NCBI GenBank assembly: GCA_964200075.2
Contig: CAXNAA020000082.1
Coordinates: 1 to 29,411 of the forward strand
Source: Sphacelaria rigidula
Lineage: Eukaryota > Phaeophyceae > Sphacelariales
Length of the DNA stretch: 29,411 bases
Direction of reading: 5' to 3'
Below are positions 8,601 through 21,800 of the stretch, in pieces; position 1 is the stretch's first letter, and each line of letters opens with the position of its first letter. Both the position numbers and the translations under genes were made by a program. The notes under the pieces were generated by a model. That model was not told the DNA's origin. It did not search any database and saw only the letters and a program-made list of their open reading frames with translations.

Positions 8601-11600
8601 CAGAATTTTCTCAAATCTAAAACCAAGTAGTCATGTTGTCAACCATAGATCTACGACCAAAGTTTTAGGTCTACTGAGTATGTGGTCCCACGAGAGTATG
8701 TCGTGATTTGTGGTACACGGTTGTATACGATCTGCTTTCAAACCGCCGCGCCCCGGTGGTGTAAATTAAAATTGTCCGACTGTTGCCATTAGGGTGGAGA
8801 GAATGTGGTTTCGATTTCCGATGCGTTGGGTTTCTCTTCGAAGTGTCTGAGTGCCACCGTTGAAAGCGTGAGTACGTGAGTAAGCAAGTTGTTGACTAAG
8901 TTCGCTTGCCGAGACTTGACGCTGTGCGGGGGTCCTCACCCAATCTGCAAGATCAAAATGCACGGCGTGTGCTGGGTTGATCCCTTCAGACCACGACTTC
9001 GTCCCGAGAAAGGGGAGGGATTCAAAGTGCGACAAGAAAAAAAAACTGAAAGGGGGTGGTTACTGTTGTAAAATTATGTGCAACTGGTCGCTAGGTGATC
9101 CCCAGTCAATTCCATCCCCCACAGCCCTCAAACGGGTGATTGTATATTTTCATTTTGCCAAGTATGCCGCGACAGGAACCGGTGCTGTGCGTCCACGTGT
9201 GTAACCGATACACCCACCGTCTCTTACGGTGGAAGGTTGCAGGATCGAATATCATAACATGCATTTTTTAGCGCGAAATCCGATTTTACACCATTGAAAG
9301 CGCGAGGACGTGCGTAGCGAAGAAAAATTCGGAACGAGTTGACATCGCACGGGGGTACTGACGCAATCCGCGATATGAAAGTGTCAGGAATACGCCGAGG
9401 AGAAGAGTTGATGACCTTCGACATTGCGATATCGTCACGAGGACGGGAGGTAAAGTAAGTTCATGAGAAAAAACTGCAATATTACCCGAATATCCATCAT
9501 CAGAGGTCATTTACGCCTCGCGATCGTGTAGTTATCTTCATGAGGCGATGTGTGTTGAGTGCCTAGTTTCAGCTCGGTCACTGAAGAACTGCGGGCAATA
9601 TATAATCTCAAGACCTGTCTGAGCCACAGCGGCGCTTGCCCACGGAATTCATTTGGTACGCAATCGGTGGATATACGAGCTGGGCCAATCGTAGAACGTG
9701 AAACGCCCGGGCACACCACAACTTCTTGAATGTCCTGATCCAACCCGATTCAAGCATATCGCTGTGAGCTGCAGACCAACCTGATGATGGACGGCTCCGC
9801 CGCTGCTCGATTGGCGTAGTTTTGGCGATGACGTTATTGTACTGCATTGAGTACCGGGTACGTCTCTTATCGTGGCATGATAGCGTGTTCCGAGTTTTTC
9901 TTTTTCAAATCGCGGATCACGTACGGCAATTTCGATACGCACAGTCAAGCGTGCACTGGGAATGCTGCGAGATGACATCAAGTTCGTCAGCAGCTCCATC
10001 ATGGAAGAGGACTTCAGGGCCTATCACCATTATTATATACCAAGCATAGGCACGAGTCTCCAACTCGGACTGGGCTGCAAGGCTTTCCCTCGATCCGATC
10101 CCCGATGGTGATAGTTTTTTCTCACATTTGGGCAAAAACAAGTCTGCCAGATTATGAGCAGAAAATCGTCGTGTCGGGATTCTACCCCGTGATCTGTGTA
10201 CATGGAGGTTCCTCTGTCAGTTGGACCACCGGGACGCAGCGATGTCACACAAACAGTTCCACGCCCGACCCAATTTTAGGAGTTTATAGCCGAATTTCTA
10301 CGGGATCTTTTGCGCGCAAGTGAAAAATTCGTGCTGCGGGATACGATCGATTTCATATTTTTCGTGGAGTTATGATATTTCTCTTGTCGTTGCTGAATTT
10401 CAAATCCCTCTTTCTGTTTTTATTTTTTTCTTCGTATCCTCAAAAATGGTTCGCGTCTTGATGAAAATGCCGAACGCCTCAAATTAAGCCGCGCGTCACC
10501 CATACCCCGAAGAAAAAGATGTTGGCTGGCCCAACTCGTTTGTATCTCAACCGTGTTCAAAATCCACGGCATATAAGAACGGGCTAAGGACTTACCAACT
10601 GCAGAATGATGAACACGGCAGTTAGCCGCTTTGCCTCCTGCTGGCTATTTCCCATGCTACACTCGTGGTGTTGCCGGCGAAACTTGACAGGAGCATTTTC
10701 GCGTTGTCTTGATGTCCTTGTCCGATACCCATATCGTGCGCGGGGCAGCCTTTCATTTGTAGCCGAAGAAGGCGAAACAACTGCAGCGTAATTTAAGGGG
10801 CCGGTTGCGTAGAGGTTTCAAAATCAGGCGGCTTCTCCTCACCTGAGCAGGCGTTTTCGGGTTGTAAAGTGAAACTCTGCGTTTGATTCCGCTAGTCTTG
10901 AGCGTGATGTTTACATCCGATTTTGCCGCGTTCCAACACACAAGATAGGTCATGACCATGGGAATCGTACCAACACTGATGTACTGTGGGAGGTACCCTG
11001 TCCTTGATTGAACACAGCGGCTCTACGTCTGACGTCGACAACCAGCCGAGTAAGCCTCAGCGTGTGGCCGTACCGACTCACTTACCTGCTGATGCTGGTG
11101 CTGTGTTGGCTGAGTCGGCAGTCGAGCACCGGCTGGGGTGGCGGCATTCATAGCGATGATGCTGCCCCAATGCAATATCCCATGGGCGAGCAGAGCGACT
11201 ATGCGCAAGCTCAGGGTTAGGGCAGAAGGGACCCCGCCGTAATCAGGGACCGCGCGGCGGAGGATCCCCACGGCCTCCGCAACCACCACAACTATGATGT
11301 TTCTGAAGAGCATACTATTTGCGTATGGTTTCGCAGTTTTGAGATCTTCCGGGCCGCGCTGGCACACACGTCGAGCATGCTTCGGTACTGTTTTTGTTTC
11401 AAGTCTACCGTACTGTGCTGTACCTCAGCCACCTGCCCAGCATGCTTTGATGCTGCACTGCATGTCACACTTGTCATCACCTCCACGACTGGCTCGATCC
11501 CCCACTTCGAATTCCAGCGATCACAGCAAATACGCCCCCTACTTTTTGTTCTCAGTTTTCATTTGACTGAAATACAGGAAGCGTTGAAATCGCAAATCGA

Positions 11601-14600
11601 GCAGATCTGCACTCTTGCGATGATCTGTCTAATGACGAAGGTGGAGTCACCTCTGGGCATGCATCATTCTTCGTGTGTGAAGGAAGTAACCTGTTTGCCT
11701 TCATCCCTCCGCGGTGACGTACATACCATAAATATGCTGTTTCCGCATAGTTATGTATTCAACCGGCATTTTTCCATCTATACCAGAAATGCGTACCTCC
11801 AGCTGCCGTGGCTACCTGAGAGTCATCCTCTACTGTCTCGCTAGGTCGACGTCACGTAGCACGGTCGTGTCGCGTTGAGATGCGTACCCACTTCTCGCTG
11901 CAGAGGGGCTCAACCCCGCGCAGCATATACATGACATATACGTGACAGCACAGCAACGTTTTCCCGGGGGCAGTTTTCGTATTTTTCGACCAAGAAATAT
12001 CTGCGGACTGCTCGCTGGAAAGCATCGTTTGATAAGAACTGCTCTCGCCACTCGTGCAGTTGAGCAAGTCCTGTTCCTGTCGTCCTCACCATCACATGGA
12101 CCTCAACATATTGAGGAATCACACCAAATTGAAGAGATCCTGCTGGTCCACTGAAGTGTCGTTGCTTACACCACCGGGGCTCATGTAGTCCGGTCACTGG
12201 TCAAAATCTAGTCAGAAGTGGAGTCGAGTTGAAGGTGCGTTTTCAGTCCCGGAACTTGAAGTGCATGCCGACTCGATTCGTATTCAAGGTGAGGTCCATC
12301 ACGTGAAGTCGAGCATTCTGCAACGGAACACAAATATCTCCAGATTATGCATGCGGTCACGTAAGGTAGAACATATCACTTCACTAAAAAATGTGCACAC
12401 CTGTGCGTTCTCATCACTTGAGAGAAAACCAAAATCAAATCATACCCGCGATCCTCGCCCCCAAGCTGACCTCCCCGTAATTTTTCCATGTAAAAAGTCC
12501 GGAACGTTATTCTCAAGCATTGTCGCGGGTCAGAGGAGTCCAAGTGCGGATTCGAGCTTCATACACGGCGTGCCGGGTCTTCCGTGATGTAGGGAAGCAA
12601 GTTAGAAACACCGTGATGATTCGTTCGTACATCTTGTTGTATGCTTCCCATGTGCATTGGACGACTATTTCATCGCCCAACCCGGTCGCCCCGGTGGCTC
12701 AGTTGGTAACCTCGGAACCTTCTGACGGTTGGGTCGTGGGTTCAAATCTCGGAGCGGTCTGGGATTTATTCCCACACAATGCCCAGTAGTGGAGAGTCAC
12801 TATAATATGTTGTGGGTACACAAAACTCGACCTGACGGTCGACAAGGCAAAGGGACTGCTGAACCCCTTCGCGATAAAAACTAAAGGCAAGCACCGCAGA
12901 AGGAAGGTGGAGCACTAGAAACAAACAAAAGAGAAAAAACTCCTGTGTTGACTTCGTTCCTGTGTGACCCCGGCTGGTGCGCCCACATATAACGAAAGGT
13001 GTAGACCGGCGTCCAGAATAGATGGGACGACAACACGAAACACATAACACACGCACAACATGCGTGTTGAAAGTGTTGCACCGGCTCTACAGCAGACATA
13101 CGTTTGTATAATAAACGTAGCTGAAAATGGATGATGACCAAGCGGAACCTACCGTCCATCTTGTTTTGTTTTGGAAGAATGTTTGGGGTGACGAATATGA
13201 CAGTACGAGCCAGGTGCAGTGTTGTTTGGGAGCTTTACTCGCAGGCGTTTCGCTGATGATCGTGATGCGGACGGATTCCGTTGTGGCAATCGTGCGGTTT
13301 TTTTTTTTACAATATGGTGGGGTGTGTCGCCCATTTCATCACGAATGTGCTTATGGCTGGCTGCATTCACGTCCATATCTAGCGTGTCGTATGAAAATAC
13401 TTGCACTGCTGGAGCCGCAGTTATAGCACGAGTGCGTAAATTGGATTTACGGCGGTATTCTGATTGAAATCATGTGAGCAAACAAGCATATAACACACAG
13501 GCGTAACACACAAAGCTACACGACTTACGGTCTCACGTTGCTCTGTGTCATCTTCCAGAGGGATCTGGACCGTGAGTGTGCCCTGCGGGTGAGGGGAGCA
13601 ATGGCTCCTGTAGTGGCTGGCGTGCTTCGGTCTCTGCACGCGTCCTACCAGGGGAGGGCTGAAGATGCACACAGGCACTACATCGCGGCACTCGAGTGAG
13701 GGCATGAGTGTTGTACGTCTACTCTATACATCCAAACTTGAATCGGATTGATTTTTTCATTATTTTTTGTCACGGTGTGACCCAACGCCACCCGCTACGA
13801 ATTCAGCCGTTGTTCCAAGTAGACGTACTCAAGACGAACGGAACCGAAAACTCGCCTAGCGGAAGGAGACTCGAGCAGATTGAAGGCAAACACGCAGAAG
13901 CAGTAGAACAAAAAAAGCGAAAAGTAAATATAAGAGCAGAAGACTGATGGACAAGGACGCCGCGCTGTAGACGACCTCGACGAAGATTGCTGGAGCCTAG
14001 CCTTCCGTTAGACTTGCAGACAGGAGGTGGTCAAATGGCAAGGTTTGGAAGGAGGTGGCGATTCAGCTATCGGGAAACAGCGTTATTTCGCAGGAACGAT
14101 CAACCTCTATGTGTGAAGATATGAAACATGGAAGGTAGTATGGCACAGGGGAACAGGCAAAGCAAGGGGGAGATAAATGTATATGCCTGCGCTGCATACA
14201 TCAAGTGTGGGTTTCGCAAATTGGTGTCGGGTTCTTTCCTCCGAATCGCAGCTACCTCTTGGCTGGCTTCAAAGTTCTAAAATGAACGGTCGCCTATCCA
14301 ACGCGTGAAGTATCGGAATGCATGGCGGCCAAACACTGAACTCACCATTTTGCTCGTCGCCGGCGATTTCGACAGGTCATTCTTGGACGGTATGTTCGTT
14401 CCAGAGGGAACATGGTTGGCGCCATGCTTGTATACAATGGTTGCTGGAGTTCGAAAACTAGCAAAGAAGGTATGTGCGGATACGACAGGGCGCTTTTGTT
14501 AAAGTTGCTGTTATCATTGTACACTATTAATAGAGTACCTGTAAGAGGGTTTTTCGGGCCTCTCTCCCCAAGTGGTTGTTGGAAAATGACAAGAAGACAC

Positions 14601-15789
14601 CGTACTTGATGTGGTATACGCTTTCGGTAGCTATACACTGGGTTATGCTCGGGACGATATGTGGTGATTTCGAAACTGTGGTACGGTGCGGTGTGGGGCC
14701 GACGACTGTGGTACGCACGCCGGTAGAACTAAGTAGTTGCGGTTACCGTTACCGTGGTGAAAAGGAAGACTTCTCGGCATAGCCTACGTGTAAGTATAGT
14801 GTACACTTGTACCTATGTACGCACTATTAATAATCAAGTCGATTGCAATGTCAGTAGTCATGATTCGGTACAGAAAGGAACTCGAAAACAACAGGCAAAT
14901 ACGACAGGCGGGTACCGCACGAAAAGTACACGGTGACGGTAGTGTGTCGCCACATCACAGGTAAGCCATGGCTCCATCGTAGTACGTAGTGCATACGTCC
15001 AAGCAGACAAAAGTGGCATTGTGTATATATGTATATGCGTTGTAGTACGACTGTGTGCACACCATTGTAGCGCATACAAACATATCATGTTGCATTAAGC
15101 AAATTTTAACAAATGAAGCATTTTGTATCAAATACATTTTCGACAAACCCTTCCCCCCCAAATACCACACTATGTGCTGCACCCGAGAAGTGGCAATCAC
15201 ACGTGCCACTTGGAAGATAAGGACAGAAGCAAGCTGAAGTACCCCGAAGGGCGATGGCAACTGCGAAAGTGCAAATACTCCGGAGTATACGACAATGATA
15301 CAGAATCTCGAAAAACGAAAACATTGAAGTGAAAAATGAACTTGAAAGTGGGCATGTGTAATCATAAATGAACAAATACCGCTATTTTCACTACGAAAAC
15401 GAGATACCAATGCCGGGGACATGAAATTTGCAACCGAGAATACATGAAAGCTGACACGGACTAGGTGTGCTCACAACAATTGATCATGGATAAATTCATT
15501 CCATGACTGACGGGCTTGGTATCCAATACAGCACAACACACAAATGACAAGTGTGCAAGTTGTATTCAAGTCCAGAACGGATGCAACATACCACTGTGCA
15601 ACAAGATGGATCCTCTGTTCATCTCCCGTGGAAGTATTTTTTTAGGGCCTGTACGACCTCTCTCGCGAACATAAAGCCTTATCGCCGGCTGGGCGTTAAT
15701 ATTTGATGGCCAGTTTCGCGAAACACTTGAGGAAGAAAAAATACGTGTTACAACTGCTGTCTCATGTCCCACTATGATTATTATTATTA

Positions 15790-15821
<32 letters not shown>

Positions 15822-18800
15822 CCCCTTCCTCTCCTCCCCAGGTTGAGGCCTAGGGTTAGGATCAACTACTCCAGCGTTAGGGAAGTTAACTAACCCTTAC
15901 CCTTTCCTTTTGTCTCGGGTCTTTTGTTCAGTTTGCTCCGTTTGTTTGGTCTTTGTCTTTCACCTTTCCGAAGTATTGTTCAGGATCCGCCAGTGTCTTG
16001 TCTTGTGGATAATGACCACATATATCAGTTATTGTGCGATGATCAATAATATATCAGCACTCGATCAAACTACCTACGCCTGAGAAGACCGCCGGTCGCC
16101 CGAATCCGGGGGAATGTGTGTGTATGTGTGTGTGGAGGTACAATTATGAGGGTTTCATTACAAAATCCGACTCAATGGTCGACGAGGGAAAGGGACTGCT
16201 GAACCCTCTCGCGATGAAAAATTAAGGCAAGCACGGCAGGAGGAAGGTGGAGAACTAAGGCAAACAAACAAAAAGTTGGGTACGGTTATCATGTGACCAC
16301 GGCTAGACCCCTGGGGGGGCAGTTAGAGTGCGGCAATCAATCAAATTGAATCAAATCATTGGTGTTCCTTGGGGGAAAATTCTTGCTTTTTGAGCATCGA
16401 TGTCACCGCGTTTCATGGTTTTCACAGGGATTGGAGGACATTGATTTCATCGCTCCCCTCACGGCTAACTCATCCGTGGCCGAGCTTGCGTGCGATCTAT
16501 AGCTCCAGCGACAAGATATGGCAAGATAGCGGCAAATAATTGTTTCAGAAGAAGAAGAGACAAGGGCGAAGAACGGGAATTAAAGATAGCGGGGGATTCG
16601 AATTGCGCTCGATACAACTGATGGCGCGTCATGTGTATCTTTTGCGCCACATCTCATGAGCTCTCATGACATATTGAACGCCATCCCCTGTGGGTTACGG
16701 TGTGGTGCAGTGCAGTTTGGGCGATTTGCATGGTAATAGGGCTTCGCGGGTGAAAATTCCGAGGATGGCTCTGGAGAATAATCTAAATGAATGGAATTCG
16801 GTGCTCCTCGCGGCTTTGCGTTCTGTGTGGTCCGACTGTTGAACATACATCATCCCCGTGTACTGTGTTTGTATGGTTTGATAGTTGCGCTGCAAATTGA
16901 TTTGATTCGATTGGTCGGTTGATGGATTGTGAAACATCAACTGTTCTGCTGCAAATGTAGCGGTAGTGACAAATCACAAGATTAACCTACCCAAGGCAAG
17001 TTCGACGTACAGAGCATATTTAGTAATATTAGTAATATTAGTAAAGGAACCTCGAGAAGAGGGGAATGTGGATAAAGCAATGAGGGGACACGCACGGTGA
17101 AATACAGCAAGGAAAAAGAAGCCTGCAGTAATAGGGCTATGCAGAAACAAGACAAAACACGAGAGGAAAGGGCGTGGAAGTAGGTGGCGATTGTGCTATA
17201 CAGGGACCACACCATCTAGGCAGGAAGTCTCACCTACTATAATAGCTCTGCACGAGCGAAATACCAACACTATAGCATACGGCATTGAGAAGCAATAATT
17301 GAAAAACAATGGCAGCCGCAGCAGCAGCGGTGGCCGCGGCTCTCTTTCAACCTCAAGCGATTTCACCTTGGATTCCTGGAGGGCTGTTGCTATTGCTGCC
17401 GTTGATATACCAATGCCGGCCGTGGGGACTCTCGTATTGGCGGCTCTCACCTCCACACCGTAGACAAACGGCTTCCTTCGTTCTCGCTTGCGTGGGAAGC
17501 GCCTACTGCACGCAGACTCCCCTGAAGGCGATCTCCCCTGTGTTTAGAAGGCCGACCAGCCTCCTTGAGCCCTCGTATGCCTGACCTTCAGAACATGATG
17601 CGCGTCAGGAGACGTGTCTGATCTTGTTGGACAAGGGCGGGCCCCACGGAGCAAAGTTGACTGTAGCGGATGGTCGTGTCGACAAGCTCGTGTGGGGTCA
17701 TCCCGAGCACAGCTCTGTTTGAACGCGTCTTGTGTCGAATGCGATCCTTCCTGCAGAGGCCGGCTACCCTCAGTATAAACTTGCGGTAGGCGACGCGCTG
17801 GCTGGCGAAGTCGGGGCAGCGTCCATGTAGCACATCCGCACACCATAGCTTCCACCACCTCCGCTTTGAGCTGCCGGATTTTGAGGCACAGCCGGGTGTT
17901 GGGCCGCTCGTAAAGTTTCGAACTACACTTCCGCAGGCGTGTCCACGCAGCGCTGATGCGGAGCTTATTTCAATAGAAATTTTGGCGTCTGCGCCGACCG
18001 CACCACTCAGGGACAAACTCGGCCGTCTCCTTATACCCTTGGCCTCCCGCCCCTGTGTACAGTGCGGCCTGTGGAGAGTTGGGTACTGACCATAGACGCA
18101 TGGACTTTGTGTTCTCCCATATCGTTAGTCCAACCTTCCCAGAGACCACCACCATCACAGCACCATCCTAGTGAGTCCGTCTGGGGACCTCGAGGCTATG
18201 CCTACGTCATCCGCGTACAGCGTTCCCCATGTCGCGTGTTACACCGTGTTCAGCGGCTTCTTTGTTGAGATGCCATCGTCGCTTTTTGGCGCATCATGTA
18301 GGTTTACCAAGACTGAGACGATGGCCGGGTCCGCCGCAACACGCAGGAAGAATACGTCGACTAAAAGCTGCGCCGAAGATGTCGAACAGTAGCAGGAACA
18401 AAACGTACCCTTGCCTGAGTCCCTCGTAGATGTGGAACCACTCTGATAATTCGCCCGTTATCCATCTGGATCCGAGCTCGCATGCCATCTTGGAACTCAC
18501 GGATGACCTCGATCATCCGTGGCGGGACTCCCAAACGGGCAAGTACTTCCGACAAGAGCGTGCGGGCTAGGCAGTTGATCTACGCTGCAAGTCGATGAAG
18601 CATATGTTCACTGGGATATTTCTTGCCCACCCAACTCTGCAGTCGGCGTGCTACGAAATTTGTATCGGTGCTTGATCGTTCCGGTCGGAACCCGCTCTGT
18701 TCTTCCGGGAAAATTCCCGCCGTCTCGCACAAACTGCCTATCCTGATTCTGAGAAATTTACCAGCATGCACCGCGAGGGAGATGCCCCCACCTTTACCAC

Positions 18801-21800
18801 ACTCGATCCTATCCTTCTTGTGTGGCATTTGACAGCGGCGTCCTCCCACCCCTCCGGCACCTTGCCAACGTTCAGACATTGACGACGATCCTTTGGGAGT
18901 GGTACAGGATCTCGGAAGGTTCCCGGCGAATCCGAACTTGAGGAGTTTAGCAGGCAGCCCGTCCGGACCCATCGCTTTGCCGTCTGCAAAAGCCCTTCGT
19001 ACCTCTTCAGTTTTATACAGGCGTAGCGTGTCCCCAGGTGGCGAGGCTTTAGGCGATGTCTTGATGCTCTCGATGACATTTGGATCGATTTTTGCCGATG
19101 TTGTGTTTCTACAAACTAGAGATGTGCCGCTTCCACTCACATACTGAGCCCTTATGCTGTAGACTTGTCCTGCCCCCGTCCTTAACTTCTCGCTCTCTAG
19201 CTTTGTTCCGGCTAAGCTTCATCCTCCCTTCATACACCCGCATCACCTTCTCATGTCCCCAATTTCAATATGCTCTTAATGGGGAGGGGGCAACACAATA
19301 TCCAAGCAACCACTTCAGACATAATGGACGCCTCTAGTTTCGTCGAATACGTATTCAGGCACCCGTCCGACCTATTTTTGATTTCCTTTTCGAGCTTTCT
19401 GCACGTTGCTTTGCAAGGTATGCCATGTGGAGCTACCCCCCGACCCTGTTCGTAATGCCAACCTCGCCCTCTCCCGTTCATTCCAGGCGTGTTCGAACTC
19501 GGCTCGGAGCAGATGATCCTCAAACCACCCTTGAACACGAGGCTATCGGGTCGAACATGGCACCATCGGCCGGTAAATCTCAGAAGTTTATGTCGGCGAA
19601 GTTAAGCTCGTTAACTGACGGCATCTCCGGGTTTGCCCCGTTTGAGCTCGCTGACGATAAGTTGTACGAGTTGCTCACGCCTACCGGAGTCGGGTGTTGT
19701 TGCTTGTGTATTTATGGGTTCACGCCCGGTTTGTGTTCGTCGGCCAAAGAGTCGTACTGTGGCGCATACAACGTTGCGATCTGAGTCCGGCAAGGTGGAT
19801 GAAGATTGACGGTGGTATTTTGCAAAGGCCGGCGGTGGGCTTGCCGTGTGATGGCGTACTCAGTACTTTACCTTCCTGCTGGGCGACTCGCGATACTTTT
19901 CAGCGCGCACGACGTGCTTCCTTCGTGTGTGTGTTGTCATCCCATCTATTCTGGACGCCAGTACACACCTTTCGGTATATGTGGGCGCACCAGCCGAGGT
20001 CACACAGGAGGATGGTCAACACAGGAGTTTTCCCTTTTTTATTTGTTTCAGTTCTCCACCTTCCTTCTGCGGTGCTTGCCTTATTTTTCCATCGAGAAAG
20101 GGGTTCAGCAGTCCATTTTCCTCGTCGACCGTGAAGTCAATTTTTGTGTACCCACGAAATAGTCGCTCTCCACTGTTGGGCATTGTATGAAAAAAATCCC
20201 AGATCGTGTGACTGCACCGAGATTTGAACCCAGGACCCAACCGTCAGAAGGTTTCGAGATTACCAACTGAGCCACCGGGCCGACCGGAGATTTTGAGGGT
20301 AAACATTGCGTATTGGCTGTGGCAGGCCCATCGTCATCTGTACGTTTTGCAAAGTAGTGCCATTGCTGTCGCCGACCCTACAGCCCTGATGAGTGCCCCC
20401 ACTATTTCCCCGTGCTCCTCTGTTGTTCTTACACCGCCCCTAGCGTTAGCCGCCATCAATACAACAGTGGTCGTTGGTGGGAAGTCGTTTCACAGTGCTG
20501 TCCAAATCAGTAAAGAGCACGTCCCAATATTTTGTTGATTTCGGCATGTCTAGGGGAACATTGGCAACTACAGGCGTGCCAGCATTCGAGTTGCCTGCTA
20601 CTGCTAGGTCAGAGGTCGTCGACGTGAGGCTCTCGCTGACGAACACCTATGTCTTCGTAGCCTCCGTTATGGTCGGCTCCCTGACAATCAACCCGACCCC
20701 CTGTTATCCAGCCCGTCCGTTACCCCCTACTGTCCCGCAGTGGCGCAAGCAGTTTGGTCCGTTGTCCTTTCCTCCTTCAGTCCGATGGCGTCACAATCTA
20801 TCGTGCAGTTGGTCCATATCATATCAGCATGGCCAACCCTGTTATGTCTCGTGAGCGACACCGAGCGTTGTAGTTGTTACTGTTAGCTGCCCAACTCATG
20901 GGCTAGCTTGAGCTCTACCTCCATCTTTTCGCTTCGCTCTTTGTTCTGCCCTCCTATGTAGTCTTGCCCCCCTTCTACATCTTTCCTGCGAGCACTGCTT
21001 CTGTCCCGATTCTTCCGGGCCATCTATCAAGAACATGTCTTGCATTTTGGGTTCATCGGGAGGGGACAGCCATCCCAGCCCGCGTCAGCCCGTAGGTCCA
21101 GACCACCGAATCTAAAACTTGCTTGCATCTCACCTCCATCTACGCGTTTCCCCCGGCAGTATCCTCATTTTGGGCAAAACTCTGCAGCTGTAGGGTCTAG
21201 CTTGAGTCCCAGTTCGGAGAAACACTCCCCAGCTGCGGGATTGAGCTTTGAGCCCAACACCGCCGACATGCACACCAGCTATGCTGTATGTTGCATCAAA
21301 ACTGATATACTACATGGACTAGCCTGCAAATAATCTCGTTCTCCCTGTTTTGATTCCAAACGTTCGTGCACACGCTCCAGTTCGCTGAATACACCCGTTG
21401 TGTGTGTTTGTTGGAAGGCCATATTAGTGAAACACATGTCGCCAACGCAAGGCAGATGGGGTGTCTGTGTGTAGTTGACGGAGTTTTTTTTATTTCACGT
21501 CTGTCCTGCTGCGCTGTGCGCTATGATCGGCAGGCGGACTGGGGTTCGCCAGGAGGCAAAATGTCTGCAAGGCTTAGCTACGGAGAAGCAGACGCAGAGG
21601 AAGAGGGCAGCAAGAGTATGGTTCTTACCACGCACACCATCATGAAGGTCAGCTTGCTGTAGTGTTTCGATTGGAGAAGTTATTGATGGCTTATGCGTGG
21701 ACGCAGTTTGGCGTGCTCGGTGCGATGCAATTTGGAACAGTTTGTATGCCTCGGCTTTCACGATAGACGTGGTGACAACCGGTGGCCGGTCCAAGGTTTA

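Larger units (their letters stand above)
5689..14375 (+). other. 8.7-kb intronic interval of PCID2 (missing exon inside)
   Basis: This interval lies between the first exon and the next recognised one. The phase mismatch (0 versus 2) means it holds at least one unseen exon coding roughly 35-45 residues. Otherwise it contains local duplications, a hairpin cluster, dispersed repeats and a SINE, listed separately. The stretches 9500-12680 and 13100-14290 showed me no recognisable feature beyond short random-looking frames. Confidence 0.6.
17300..21260 (-). mobile_element. Decayed non-LTR retrotransposon (LINE), antisense in PCID2 intron
   Basis: The order on the minus strand is a 5' region with two PAM2-like motifs (21245-21171), then an apurinic-type endonuclease in pieces. 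These include 'CDAIGLKE' near 20790, 'LFTDLDSTVKRLP' near 20500, 'LMAANARGG' in a shifted frame near 20430, and the C-terminal 'PDSDRNVVCATVRLFGR' near 19780. The reverse transcriptase follows: 'AMGPDGLPAKLLKFG', 'EEQSGFRPERSSTD', 'LARLGVPPRMIEVIREF', 'LRQGYVLFLLLFDIF', and 'TLYADDVGIAS' at about 18190-18220. Last comes a C-terminal domain ('VVEAMVCGCATWTLP', 'FILRVAGLCRKDRI'). Multiple frameshifts and stops and a SINE insertion make it inactive. This RT type is widespread in plants, algae and protists. Outer borders are approximate. Confidence 0.88.
14470..21533 (+). other. 7.1-kb PCID2 intron loaded with retroelements
   Basis: GTATGT donor and CAG acceptor. The first 1.3 kb (14470-15775) shows no recognisable feature. 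Then come an ATT microsatellite, a truncated SINE, and an antisense LINE interrupted by another SINE. The LINE ends about 270 bp before the acceptor. Confidence 0.75.

Noticed and set aside
9899-10110. Plus frame with 'EEDFRAYHHYY', considered as the missing PCID2 exon
   Set aside because: Spacing to the conserved leucine-arginine pair is wrong and no donor in the needed phase follows.
13127-13426. 99-codon plus-strand frame starting MDDDQAEP
   Set aside because: No similarity recognised, no matching splice phase to PCID2, and a T-homopolymer inside; treated as chance.
13541-13590. Short segment RDLDRECALR between an acceptor and two GTGAG donors
   Set aside because: It ends in the wrong phase for the next PCID2 exon and is too short to judge.
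19694-20162. Plus-strand frames resembling minus-strand frames at 12766-13159
   Set aside because: The resemblance comes from both lying on copies of the same SINE; they are not protein genes.
20474-20854. 126-codon plus-strand frame
   Set aside because: It is antisense to LINE endonuclease fragments, whose conserved motifs are on the minus strand.
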